In this document: one piece after another, positions 29,743 to 38,351 of the stretch | Position numbering within the stretch: position 1 is the first letter of the stretch | Layout of the letters: each line of letters begins with the position of its first letter | Assembly: GCF_003999975.1 (NCBI RefSeq) | Contig: NZ_RJAC01000002.1 | Location: forward strand, 248,001-312,000 | Direction of reading: 5' to 3' | Origin: Actinoplanes solisilvae | GTDB taxonomy: Bacteria > Actinomycetota > Actinomycetes > Mycobacteriales > Micromonosporaceae | DNA length: 64,000 bases | The notes under the pieces: generated by a model | Databases searched by the model: none | Told to the model about the DNA's origin: nothing | What the model saw: only the letters and a program-made list of their open reading frames with translations | Position numbers and translations under genes: made by a program

Positions 29743-30594
29743 CTAAGCGACCAGCCCGGCTCTGAAGCCGGCTGCTACCGCGTGGGCGCGGTCTCGCGCC
29801 CCCAGCTTCCGGAAGAGCCGCCGTGCGTGTGTCTTGACGGTGTCCTCCGAGACGAAGAGCTCCCGCCCGATCTCGGCGTTGCTCTTGCCGTCGGCCATTC
29901 CCCGCAAGACCTGCAGCTCGCGCTCGGTGAGCGTGAGCCGCCGTCCCGCGGGCGCCGGATCGGCCACCCCGACCTGAGCCTCGTTGCCCGGCCACGCCAC
30001 CATCGGCCGGCCGGTCGCCGGGTCGATCGGGGCGTCGCCACGCTGGGCCGGAACCATCGGCGCGTTCGGGCCGAGCATGGCCGGCACGGACGCCGCGTTC
30101 GGCGAGCCCATGGCCAGGCCGTTCTGATAGGCGGCACGGGCCGCGGTGGAGTTGTTGTTGCGCGCCCCACCGGCGACGGTGGCCGGCTGGGCGTTCGCCC
30201 CGTTGATCGGCATGCCCTGCGGGCGCACCGGGAGCAGAAGCAGGAGCAACGCCTTGGCGACGACACTGACCAGGTCGTGCTCGACGCCGCGGATCACGCC
30301 GCGGGCCCCGGCGGCGACGGCCGCCGCGGCCACCCGGGGGTCTTCGGCGCCGAAGAGCACCAACTGTGCCTGCGGCGCGCGGGCCAGGACGCGACGGGTG
30401 AAGCCGACGCTGTCGGGACGAGTCACGGCGGTGTCAGCCAGGACCACTTCAGCCGGCCGTTCAGCCAGGCGGATCATGGCCTCGGTCTCGCTGACCGCGG
30501 TCCGGACGACGCCGGTCATGCCGAGCCGGGCCGCGGTGGACGCGACGGTCTGGGCCGCCAGCGGGGTACGGACGCACACGAGGACGGTACGCAC
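29743..30594 (-). CDS. bldM: BldM-like LuxR-family developmental regulator with degenerate receiver
   Basis: The last 66 residues (ERELQVLRGMADGKSNAEIG, then SEDTVKTHARRLFRKLGARD and AHAVAAGF) are almost the BldM DNA-binding domain, and the gene sits next to a whiD-like gene as in Streptomyces. BldM there controls aerial growth and sporulation genes alone or with WhiI. This protein is 283 residues (BldM about 203) because of a 100-residue Ala/Asn/Pro-rich linker. The receiver-like N-terminus (VLVCVRTPLAAQ...) lacks the acidic pair and the conserved Lys, though Asp54 remains in VVLADTA, so phosphorylation control is unlikely. GTG start at 30594 is preceded by AAGGAGG. Orthology is inferred from similarity and synteny. 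Confidence 0.8.
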   Translation of the reverse strand: MRTVLVCVRTPLAAQTVASTAARLGMTGVVRTAVSETEAMIRLAERPAEVVLADTAVTRPDSVGFTRRVLARAPQAQLVLFGAEDPRVAAAAVAAGARGVIRGVEHDLVSVVAKALLLLLLPVRPQGMPINGANAQPATVAGGARNNNSTAARAAYQNGLAMGSPNAASVPAMLGPNAPMVPAQRGDAPIDPATGRPMVAWPGNEAQVGVADPAPAGRRLTLTERELQVLRGMADGKSNAEIGRELFVSEDTVKTHARRLFRKLGARDRAHAVAAGFRAGLVA

Positions 30595-30825
30595 AGTGAT
30601 CCTCCTTCTCTCTCAGAGGAGATCACGCGAGGGCCGCAGCATTACGCGCTTTAGATGGAAAAAATGGGAAAGATCGGTATGACTTGCCAGCCCGATGTCA
30701 TGCGGCTTCAGAAGACATCGACATGTTGCGTGTGAGCCGGGGATCACCGGGGTAACACCGCGGCAGGCCTGAGCAAGGGCCCTCATGACGACACTCCGCG
30801 GTGCCGCGCGGGAGGAGGGTGTTTC

Positions 30826-31215
30826 ATGTCGAACGTTCGCAGACTGCCCGGGCCCATCGCCGATCTTTGGGACTGGCAACGCCTCGGCTTGTGCCGTGGC
30901 CGCGACAGCGCGCAGTTCTTCCACCCCGACGGTGAGCGCGGTTCGTCCCGCAACCGCCGGGAGGCCAAGGCCAAGACGATGTGCGGCGCGTGCCCGGTAC
31001 GGGCCGAGTGCGCCGCCCACGCCCTCGCGGTGCGTGAGCCGTACGGGGTCTGGGGAGGCTTCAGCGAAGCGGAGCGGCTGCGGCTGCTCGCCGTCGGCTG
31101 GGAGGACCTCGCCGACCGTCATCACGGACGTGTCGACCTTGCCCGACTCGAGGCCCGGCTGGGCCGGCCCCACAAGTCGGCCGTACCGGCGCAGCGACAG
31201 GCGCCGGCCGCCTGA
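30826..31215 (+). CDS. whiD: WhiB-family regulator, WhiD/WhiB3 type
   Basis: Iron-sulfur transcription factor of actinobacteria. The 129-residue protein has the four cluster Cys (C23, C53, C56, C62: GLCRG and MCGACPVRAEC) and the turn motif EPYGVWGG. Its N-terminus (RRLPGPIADLWDWQRLGLCR) and FFHPDGERG match the WhiD/WhiB3 subgroup, which in streptomycetes and mycobacteria lies by bldM/guaB2 and near groES respectively. A basic, Arg-rich C-terminal tail is longer than in WhiB3. GGAGGAGGG precedes the ATG at 30826. Divergent from the bldM-like gene across 231 bp. Confidence 0.92.
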   Translation: MSNVRRLPGPIADLWDWQRLGLCRGRDSAQFFHPDGERGSSRNRREAKAKTMCGACPVRAECAAHALAVREPYGVWGGFSEAERLRLLAVGWEDLADRHHGRVDLARLEARLGRPHKSAVPAQRQAPAA

Positions 31216-31247
31216 CGACGCCGGTCACCCGGCATCACCATGACGAT

Positions 31248-31269
31248 CCGGTCCCCGTTCAGGGGCCGG
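31248..31269 (+). terminator. Possible terminator after whiD-like gene
   Basis: CCGG (31248-31251) and CCCC (31253-31256) pair with GGGG (31262-31265) and CCGG (31266-31269), leaving one bulged T and a 5-nt loop. It lies 33 bp after the whiD-like stop and has no U-tract. The rest of the 167-bp convergent gap shows nothing else recognisable. Confidence 0.4.
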
Positions 31270-31382
31270 GTCGCGTTGTTGGACGGCTCTTCATCAACCG
31301 CATCGGTGGACATGCAAGCCACCGTATGAGCGACTTGCGTAATCACAACGGACCGCTAGTGCGGCCTTCAACTAAACGGCAC

Positions 31383-33017
31383 TCACCCGATTTGCACGGA
31401 AATCGAATGCCAGCCGGAGGCCCCGTCCGGCGCTGGTGGAGCCGGAGTGCTCGTCTGCGTCTGACCCGTGCCGTCGGTCGCGCGCACCCGCAAGCGGTGC
31501 TCCCCAGCGGTCGCCTGCCACGGCCAGCTCCACTCCCGCCACGTGTCGCTCGAAACCGTGGCCGCCAACGTGGCTGAAGCCCACGGCTCGTCGTCCACCT
31601 GCACCTCGACCTTGGTGATCCCGCGGTGCTGGGCCCAGGCCACCCCGCCGACCAGCACGGTTCCCGGCGCCCGGGTCTTGCCGTCGCGCGGCGTGTCGAT
31701 CCGCGATTCCGTCTTGATCGGACCCTGCTGTGACCACCCGCGCGGCACCCAGTAGGCGTCGAACGCTGAGAACGTGCTCAACTCGATCTCGGTGATCCAC
31801 TTGCAGGCGCTGACATAGCCATACAACCCGGGCACCACCATGCGCGCCGGGAAGCCGTGGTTCACCGGCAACGGCGTCCCGTTCATGCCGACCGCGAGCA
31901 GCGCGTCCCGCCCGTCCATCAGCACCGACGTCGGGCTCCCGCAGGTCCAGCCGTCCACCGAGCGCTGCACCACCTGATCGGCGCCCGGCAGGGGGCCCAC
32001 CTCCTCCAGCAGCTCGCGGATCGGCGTACCCAGCCACAGCGCGTTACCGATCAGGTCGCCGCCGACCTCGTTCGACACACACGCGAGCGTCACGTAGCGC
32101 TCGATCATCGGTCGAGCCAGCAACTGATCCCAGGTGATCGTGATCGGGTTGCGCACCATCCCGTGGATGCGCAACTGCCACGTCGACGGATCGACCTGCG
32201 GCGGGATCAGCGCGGTATCGATGCGGTAGAAGGTCTTGTTGGGCGACACGTAGGGCGTCACGCCGGGCACCTGCACCCCCGCGGGCAGCGGCGGCGCGGT
32301 CTGCCTCGGCGCCGGAAGCACCACATCGTCACGCGCCGATGTCACGGCCTGTCGCGACGAGAGCCAACGCCCGCCGAACCCCGCGACCAGTGCCCCGCCG
32401 ACGGCGATCGCCAGTCCTCTCACGAAACCCCGACGACCGATATCGTACGAGTCCTGCCCTGTACTGGGCCGAGCAGTTGAAGCACCGTCGTGGTCCGGGC
32501 CGTCCGCCCGCTGCGGCCCCGAACCGGTGGCTGAGCTGCGGCTCGCCCCGCCCACCCCGACCAGTTCACGCAGCGGCATGGTCAACGGCGGAGCCCCCGC
32601 GAGCCCCAGCAACCAGCGCAGCACCCCCACCGCCAGGGCCGCCCCCACGACCGTCGGCAGCCACGCGAAGACGCTCGCGTCGTGGCGGGTCTGCGCGGCG
32701 ACGACCCCGATCACGGCGAACAGCCCGATGCCCGCGAGGCTCAGCCGCCACGACCGCGGGGCGGCGGCGCCCACCCCGAACGCATAGATCGCCAGCAGGA
32801 TCGCCGTGCCCACGATCAGCGCCGTCTTGTCGTGCACCCCGAACAGACTGATGCCGAAGTCCTTGACCCCGGCCGGCACGTTGTCGACCACGACGCCACC
32901 CACCGCGGGCAGCGGCGCCGACAGCGGCCCCGTCGCGACCGCCACCACCTCGGCCGCGCCCACGGCGACGGCGGCGGCCGCCACCCCGGCCAGGCCGGCG
33001 CGCATCGAAAGACTCAC
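31383..33017 (-). CDS. Membrane-anchored molybdopterin-dependent oxidoreductase (sulfite oxidase family)
   Basis: A 544-residue protein with about four N-terminal transmembrane helices (residues 8-145), a Ser/Pro-rich linker, then a twin-arginine-like segment (DIGRRGFVRGLAIAVGGALV, 192-211) that forms a further helix. The extracytoplasmic catalytic domain follows: WQLRIHGMVRNPITITWDQL, the molybdenum-ligating Cys313 in TLACVSNEVGG, NHGFPARMVVPGLYGY, and a C-terminal Mo-co dimerisation domain (KVEVQVDDEPWASATL). Substrate unknown: sulfite, nitrate-like and YedY-type repair activities all occur in the superfamily. No cytochrome gene is adjacent. Solitary leftward gene, 67 bp before the M16 gene. 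Confidence 0.92.
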   Translation of the reverse strand: MSLSMRAGLAGVAAAAVAVGAAEVVAVATGPLSAPLPAVGGVVVDNVPAGVKDFGISLFGVHDKTALIVGTAILLAIYAFGVGAAAPRSWRLSLAGIGLFAVIGVVAAQTRHDASVFAWLPTVVGAALAVGVLRWLLGLAGAPPLTMPLRELVGVGGASRSSATGSGPQRADGPDHDGASTARPSTGQDSYDIGRRGFVRGLAIAVGGALVAGFGGRWLSSRQAVTSARDDVVLPAPRQTAPPLPAGVQVPGVTPYVSPNKTFYRIDTALIPPQVDPSTWQLRIHGMVRNPITITWDQLLARPMIERYVTLACVSNEVGGDLIGNALWLGTPIRELLEEVGPLPGADQVVQRSVDGWTCGSPTSVLMDGRDALLAVGMNGTPLPVNHGFPARMVVPGLYGYVSACKWITEIELSTFSAFDAYWVPRGWSQQGPIKTESRIDTPRDGKTRAPGTVLVGGVAWAQHRGITKVEVQVDDEPWASATLAATVSSDTWREWSWPWQATAGEHRLRVRATDGTGQTQTSTPAPPAPDGASGWHSISVQIG

Positions 33018-33084
33018 GTCCCCATCCTGCTCCGGCGGGCGGCCCGGCGCGACGCCGATCGGGACCGGGTGGGCAAGACCACCG

Positions 33085-34767
33085 CTACCGGAAGTAGCGG
33101 CGGCCGGCGTGGGCGGCGAAGAGGACGGCGGCCACCGCGACCGCCGTGAGCAGCGGACTGTCGCCCTGGTCGCCGAACGACTTCTTCAGGTAGACCAACC
33201 AGACCGCGAACGCCATCGCCACGAGCGCCGCCAGGCCCCAGAGGGTGTGGCTCGACGGCGGGAAGAAAGCGGACAGGCGCGAGCGTAGCCGCGGGCGTGA
33301 TCGGGCCGGCGCGACGACCGGGTCCGGACGGGGGATCTCTTCGGGGTCGCGGGCCGGCTGGTCGACCCGGACGGCGGCCGCGACCCCGGCGTCGATCTGC
33401 CGCGCGACGGTGTCGGACCTCGCCCACAGCGTCGGCTCGACGTAGACCACGATGCCGTCGTGCCCGACGAGGTATCGGGCTCCGTCGGGCCAGGCTCGCA
33501 GGATCACGCAGTCGGCGAACAGGACGGTCGCGCGGCCGTTCCCCAACGAGACGGTCACGCCGTCGGGGCCGACGGTCATCCGGCCGTCCGGCCGGTCCAG
33601 CGACCGGTACTCGGTCCCGGCCACGGTGTTGTCGGAGTTGCCGGGCGCGGCGGTCAGGCCGGCCCACTGGGCGTCGGTGCGCGGGCTCATCAGCAGGCCG
33701 GTCTTACCGGCCGCCACCGCCACCTCGGCGACGTCGGCGGGCGTGACCGCCTTGAGCCGGGCGATCGCCTCGTCGGCGCTGAGCACCTCGCGTCCGGCGA
33801 GCAGGTTCAGGGCCTGCCCCGGCAGGCGCGCACCCTGCTCGTCGGCGTGCCGCAGGCCTTCGGTCTGCTTCTTGATCACGGCGGCGACGTCGGCCTCGTC
33901 GACCCGGCCGACCCGCAGGGCCGCGAGCACGTCGACGAACCCGCCGAGCACCGCGCCGTGCTTCTCGGGCAGGGAGTCGGCGACCGCGGTGACCAGCGCA
34001 CGGTCGGCGCCGACCGGCTCGTACGACGTGTTCGCGGCGTACGAGAATCCACCCTCCTGCCGCAGCTCGCGGAACATCACCCGCTCGAGCACCCCGGCGA
34101 AGATCTGCGAGCGCGCCGCTCGGGGCACCACGGCGTCCCAGGCCAGCGCACCGGACGAACCCGGGAACCAGGCCGGCGTGACCGGCAGCGCCGACGACGG
34201 CGCCGGGAACGGCCGGCGGACCCCGTCGGGCAGGTCGAGCCGCAGCCCGGCCGGCACGCCGTCCCCGGCCACCCAGAGCACGGCATTGTCCTTGGTGAAG
34301 TAGCGCGTCACCCAGTCGCGCAGATCGTCCTCGGTGATCGCGGGCAGGCCCCATTCGGGATAGCTGGGCATGCCGTAGTCGCGGGCACCGTGCCGCCACA
34401 GCGCCATCTGATCGGCCGGGCCGCTGCTGCGCCCGTTCGCCTCGACCTGCAACAACTCCTTCTCGACGGCGAGCCGGTGCATGGGCAGCTCACGCAGCGA
34501 GGCGCAGACGCCGTTGAGGAAGGCGGCGAGCTCGTCCTCCGAACCCTGCATGTGGAAGTACGTGTACTCGACGCCGGTCGCGCCGTTGTAGTGGTAGTCG
34601 GCGCCGCCGGCCGAATACAGCGCCAGGTGTTCGACCAGGTGGGTGATGCCGCGCCGGGCCAGTGGCTCGTCGGCGAAGCCGACCCGGAAGGCCAGCCCGG
34701 CGTGGGCCGGCCCGGCGGTGGGGGCCAGTAGGGCCGGAACCCCGTCGACCTCGATCTGCTCGGTCAT
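33085..34767 (-). CDS. M16 family zinc peptidase with C-terminal membrane helices
   Basis: A 560-residue insulinase-type peptidase. The inverted zinc motif H43-L-V-E-H47 (THLVEHLALY) is intact and Glu residues at about 102-109 (VEKELLQVE) can supply the third ligand. A second M16-like half follows (RSQIFAGVLERVMFRELRQEGGFSYA). After about residue 480 come a basic linker and two transmembrane helices, which is unusual: most bacterial M16 proteins are soluble. The start at 34767 overlaps the stop of the upstream gene (ATGA), replacing an earlier possible start inside that gene. The catalytic part has no signal peptide, so it should face the cytoplasm. Confidence 0.87.
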   Translation of the reverse strand: MTEQIEVDGVPALLAPTAGPAHAGLAFRVGFADEPLARRGITHLVEHLALYSAGGADYHYNGATGVEYTYFHMQGSEDELAAFLNGVCASLRELPMHRLAVEKELLQVEANGRSSGPADQMALWRHGARDYGMPSYPEWGLPAITEDDLRDWVTRYFTKDNAVLWVAGDGVPAGLRLDLPDGVRRPFPAPSSALPVTPAWFPGSSGALAWDAVVPRAARSQIFAGVLERVMFRELRQEGGFSYAANTSYEPVGADRALVTAVADSLPEKHGAVLGGFVDVLAALRVGRVDEADVAAVIKKQTEGLRHADEQGARLPGQALNLLAGREVLSADEAIARLKAVTPADVAEVAVAAGKTGLLMSPRTDAQWAGLTAAPGNSDNTVAGTEYRSLDRPDGRMTVGPDGVTVSLGNGRATVLFADCVILRAWPDGARYLVGHDGIVVYVEPTLWARSDTVARQIDAGVAAAVRVDQPARDPEEIPRPDPVVAPARSRPRLRSRLSAFFPPSSHTLWGLAALVAMAFAVWLVYLKKSFGDQGDSPLLTAVAVAAVLFAAHAGRRYFR

Positions 34768-35705
34768 CGCGCTCCCCCGCTCATCGCCCGCCGACGGTGC
34801 ATGTCGAAGATCTCGCCCTCGTTGTCGCCGAGGTAGCCCCACGGCATACGGGTGGCCCGGTGCTCCAGCATCCGGAACATCGCGGCCGCGCCTCGCCGGT
34901 CACCGCTCAGGCTGTAGGCGAAAGCAAACGTGTTCGCCGCCTGCACCCAGCCGTAGTCGCGGCCGAAGGCGGGGTGCAGCACCGATCGGCGAGCCGCCTC
35001 GTCGAGCTCGGCCTGCGCCGGAGCGCCCTTCAGATAGGCCGTACCGGTCCCGGCGGGCAGCGCGGCCCAACGCTCGATGATCGCCTGGGCGACCAGCATG
35101 CCCTGCACCGCACCGGGCGGCGCGGCCAGCATCGCGTCGCGGCACCACGGGTGCAGCTGCTCCCAGCTTCCGCTCCACTTGGGACAGAGAGTCTGCAGGA
35201 ACTGGGTCTGTGCGGGCAGGTGGTGCGGGTCGAGGGCGGCGACCCGGTCATAGCGACGGCGGGTCTCGGCCAGCCCCATCTGCAACCCGCGGGCCGTGAT
35301 CAGGCGGGCCGTCCACAACGCCGGGTCGCGCGGGTTGCGGGCGACCGCGTCGATCAGCACCGCCTCGGCCTGCCGCAGCCAGTCGTGGAATTCGGCGAAC
35401 TGATTGCTGGTCACGTGCTCGGCGGCGGCGCCCGAGCGGATCTCCCAGCCGATGTCGATGAGCCGGTTGGCCAGCATGACCGCCGCCGCCGAGTCGCCCG
35501 GATCACGCTCGAGCACGTCGCGCAGCATGTCCTCGACACCCGGCGTCTCGGCGCCGGCGTCGAGCACGGTCGTCCGCCCGGCCGGGGTCAGGCCGTCGAC
35601 GATCCGCCGGATCTCGGCCCAGTCACGCGTGGCGAGCTTCTCCCGCACCACGGCCACCTCGGGATAGGCCGCGGCCGCGTCGAACGAGACGGTGTCGGCA
35701 CTCAT
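34764..35705 (-). CDS. Conserved hypothetical helical (TPR-like) protein
   Basis: A 313-residue soluble protein coupled by a 4-bp overlap to the M16 peptidase gene. It is helical, with repeat-like helix pairs (EVAVVREKLATRDWAEIRRI; AEAVLIDAVARNPRDPALW; RYDRVAALDPHHLPAQTQFL), suggesting a TPR-type scaffold; actinobacterial homologues I recall are annotated as hypothetical or DUF4034-like. No catalytic motif is evident. The ATG at 35705 is taken because the sequence upstream turns Arg-rich and unlike a protein. It may regulate or present substrate to the membrane M16 peptidase; this is inference. Confidence 0.8.
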   Translation of the reverse strand: MSADTVSFDAAAAYPEVAVVREKLATRDWAEIRRIVDGLTPAGRTTVLDAGAETPGVEDMLRDVLERDPGDSAAAVMLANRLIDIGWEIRSGAAAEHVTSNQFAEFHDWLRQAEAVLIDAVARNPRDPALWTARLITARGLQMGLAETRRRYDRVAALDPHHLPAQTQFLQTLCPKWSGSWEQLHPWCRDAMLAAPPGAVQGMLVAQAIIERWAALPAGTGTAYLKGAPAQAELDEAARRSVLHPAFGRDYGWVQAANTFAFAYSLSGDRRGAAAMFRMLEHRATRMPWGYLGDNEGEIFDMHRRRAMSGGAR

Positions 35706-35807
35706 GGCGCGGAGCATAAACGATCTTGCAAATTCGCATGCGCCCATGTCGCGGCGTTGACCGCGCCACCGATCCGGCCCGACGGCCGGCGACGGCCTTG
35801 ACCACGA

Positions 35808-35840
35808 CGAGGCCGTTCCGCGAACCACGGAACGGCCTCG
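35808..35840. terminator. Perfect 13-bp hairpin after the ROK gene
   Basis: CGAGGCCGTTCCG (35808-35820) and its exact complement (35828-35840) flank a 7-nt loop, 36 bp beyond the ROK stop in the leftward direction. It is the likely end of the xylose-type operon. Confidence 0.75.
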
Positions 35841-35875
35841 ACTTCGGTTGTGGACGGGCGTGATCCCGTACGGTC

Positions 35876-37060
35876 TCAGTTGATCAGTGGGTCTTCGAGG
35901 AGGTGTTCGAAGGCCAGCTCGGCTGCACCGATGAGGGCCGCGTCGTTGCCCAGTTCCGGGGTGCGCAGGCGAATGTGCTCGCGGCAGGCCGGAAGGGCGA
36001 TGGCGGTCAGGCGGCTGCGGATCTGGGCGGCGGCCACCAGGTAGACGTCGCGCAGCGTGCCGCCGAAGATGACGGCCTCGGGGTTGAAGATGTTGACCAG
36101 GTTGCCGACTCCGAAGCCGATCCACTCGCCGACCTGGCGCACCGCGAACTGGGCCTGACTGTCGCCGCGCATCGCTGCCTCGACGACGTCCAGCACTGCC
36201 CCGCGTCCCGACTGCTCGGCCCGCCCCGCGTGCTTGAGCAGTGCGTATTCGCCGATCTCGGTCTCCCAGCAACCCCGCGAGCCACAACTGCACTCGCGAC
36301 CATAGGGGTTGACCACCATGTGCCCGACCTCGCCGCCGTAGCCGCCGTGGCCCGCGACCCGGCGACCGTCGGCGATGATGCCGGCGCCCACCCCCACGTC
36401 GCCGTAGAGGTAGATGACGTTGTCGCAGCCGGCCGCCGCACCCCGGCTGTGCTCGACCAGCGCGGAGACGTCGGCGTGGTTGCCCATCGTCAGCCGCCCC
36501 CGGGCCTCGTCGCCGAGCTCGGTGCGCAACGCCGCCCCGACCGGCTCCTCGACCCAGCCGATGGTGGGGGCCAGGCGAACCATCCCGTCCACCCGGCGCA
36601 CCATGCCCGCCACAGCCACGCCGGTGCCGACGTAACGGGCGTCGTCGGGCACGTCGGCCCGCATCTCACGGACGAACCCGGCCAGCGGCTGCACCGCGTC
36701 GAGCACCTGCATGCCGCGCGGCCGGTGAGCCTCGCGGCGGTCCAGGATCCGCCCGCCCAGCCCGACACGAGCCGCCCGCAGGCGGTCCACCTCGATGCTG
36801 AGCGCGTAGGCGAAGACCCGGGACGACTCGGGCCGGACGACCAGCGACGGTCGCCCGGCCCGGCCGGTCTCGCGTGGTGCCGCCTCGGTGACCAGCCCTG
36901 CGGTGGTCAGGTCGGCGGTGAGGGCCCCGATGGTGCTCCGGTTGAGTCCGAGCCGGCTGGTGAGCTCCGCCCGGGAGGTCGCTCCGTGCACGTGTACGTA
37001 CCGGAGCAGCGTCCCGAGGTTGTGCCGGCGAACCTCCTCCTGGCTGGGGCCGGCTCGCAT
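35876..37060 (-). CDS. ROK family transcriptional repressor (XylR/NagC-like)
   Basis: Sugar-responsive repressor of the transport operon it closes. The 394 residues have an N-terminal winged helix (RRHNLGTLLRYVHVHGATSR, LTSRLGLNRSTIGALTADL) and a ROK kinase-like domain with the zinc motif CSCGSRGCWE and a glycine-rich loop (YLYGDVGVGAGIIADG). Unlike ROK sugar kinases, the wHTH extension makes it a regulator. It lies 34 bp after the permease gene, so is probably cotranscribed and may autoregulate. The inducer is probably a sugar such as xylose, inferred from the XylF-like binding protein. Confidence 0.92.
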   Translation of the reverse strand: MRAGPSQEEVRRHNLGTLLRYVHVHGATSRAELTSRLGLNRSTIGALTADLTTAGLVTEAAPRETGRAGRPSLVVRPESSRVFAYALSIEVDRLRAARVGLGGRILDRREAHRPRGMQVLDAVQPLAGFVREMRADVPDDARYVGTGVAVAGMVRRVDGMVRLAPTIGWVEEPVGAALRTELGDEARGRLTMGNHADVSALVEHSRGAAAGCDNVIYLYGDVGVGAGIIADGRRVAGHGGYGGEVGHMVVNPYGRECSCGSRGCWETEIGEYALLKHAGRAEQSGRGAVLDVVEAAMRGDSQAQFAVRQVGEWIGFGVGNLVNIFNPEAVIFGGTLRDVYLVAAAQIRSRLTAIALPACREHIRLRTPELGNDAALIGAAELAFEHLLEDPLIN

Positions 37061-37094
37061 CAGCGTGCCGTCCCCAGAACCAGGTGGATCCCGT

Positions 37095-38351
37095 TCATCG
37101 GTTGCCGGTTGCGGCCGCTCTACGCCGGGCCAAGGCGTCGACGCTGGCGGCGATCAGCAGGATGGCGCCGGTGAAGATGTACTTCTGACCGGCGCTGAAG
37201 CCCAGCAGACCCATACCGTTGTCGATGACGGCGATCACCGCGCCACCGATGACGGCGTTGATGATCTTGCCCTTGCCGCCGAAGAGGCTGGTGCCGCCGA
37301 TGACGGCCGCGCCCACCGAGTAGAGCAGGATGTTCGATCCACCGGTGTTCGGGTCGACCGACGAGGCGCGGCTGACCGCCACGATGCCGCCGATCGCGGC
37401 CATGAACGAGCCGATCACGAAGACCGAGATGCGGATCCGGTCGACCGGGATACCGGCGCGGCGGGCCGCCTCGGTGTTGCCACCGACCGCGTAGACGTGC
37501 CGGCCGTAAGCGGTGCGGCCCAGCACGAACGTCCACAGGATCAGGAAGAACGCGATGATCGGAACGATGATCGGAACGCCCTTGAGGGAGTTGATCGCCG
37601 GGTTGACCGCACGTTCCTGGGTGAGCACCGCGGTAGCGGCGATGATCAGCACGCCGAGGGCGCCGATGCGCACCAGCACGATGCCCATCGGGTCGGTGAC
37701 CAGGCCGCGCTTGGCCCGGCCGCGCACCCGGTTGAACTGCACCGCGGCGTAGCCGAGGACGGAGGCGACCGCGAGGATCCAGCTCCAGGTCACCGAGAGG
37801 TTGTTGTTGTTGATCGCGTTGAAGACGCTGTCGCGGGTCGAGATGTTGGTGCCACCGCCGAGCAGCACCAGCAGCAGGCCCTGGAAGCCGAGGAACGCGG
37901 CCAGGGTGACGACGAACGACGGAATGCCGACCTTCGCGACCAGGAAGCCCAGGATGAAACCGATCACCACGCCGGTGATCAGGGCGACCGGGATGGCGGT
38001 GTACCACTGCCAGCCGTGGTTGGTCAGCAGGATGGCGACGACCGCGCCGCACACGCCGGAGGCGAAACCGGCGGACAGGTCGATCTCGCCCAGCAGCAGG
38101 ACGAAGATCAGGCCCATCGCGATGAAGACGACCTGCGCGCCCTGGTTGAACAGGTTCGCGAAGTTCAGCGGGCTGAAGAACGTCTCGCGGGCGATGCCGA
38201 AGATCAGGCCCAGCACGATGAGGCCGAGGATGGCCGGCAGCGATCCGAGGTCACCGCCGCGCACGCGACCCCAGTAATCATGGATGAAGCTGCGGACGGT
38301 CGGCTTGACGACCTTGACGCCGCCGGCCGTGGTGGTCGTAGTGGTGGTCAC
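37095..38351 (-). CDS. xylH: Sugar ABC importer permease (XylH-like)
   Basis: A 418-residue inner-membrane protein with about 10-12 helices of the BPD_transp_2 family (ribose/xylose group). Typical segments are LLGEIDLSAGFASGVCGAVVA, VTLAAFLGFQGLLLVLLGG, YAVGGNTEAARRAGIPVDRIRI and GGTSLFGGKG. It overlaps the upstream ATPase gene by 4 bp. XylH proteins are the longest of this group (about 390-430 residues), which fits better than RbsC (about 320). Confidence 0.88.
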   Translation of the reverse strand: MTTTTTTTAGGVKVVKPTVRSFIHDYWGRVRGGDLGSLPAILGLIVLGLIFGIARETFFSPLNFANLFNQGAQVVFIAMGLIFVLLLGEIDLSAGFASGVCGAVVAILLTNHGWQWYTAIPVALITGVVIGFILGFLVAKVGIPSFVVTLAAFLGFQGLLLVLLGGGTNISTRDSVFNAINNNNLSVTWSWILAVASVLGYAAVQFNRVRGRAKRGLVTDPMGIVLVRIGALGVLIIAATAVLTQERAVNPAINSLKGVPIIVPIIAFFLILWTFVLGRTAYGRHVYAVGGNTEAARRAGIPVDRIRISVFVIGSFMAAIGGIVAVSRASSVDPNTGGSNILLYSVGAAVIGGTSLFGGKGKIINAVIGGAVIAVIDNGMGLLGFSAGQKYIFTGAILLIAASVDALARRRAAATGNR

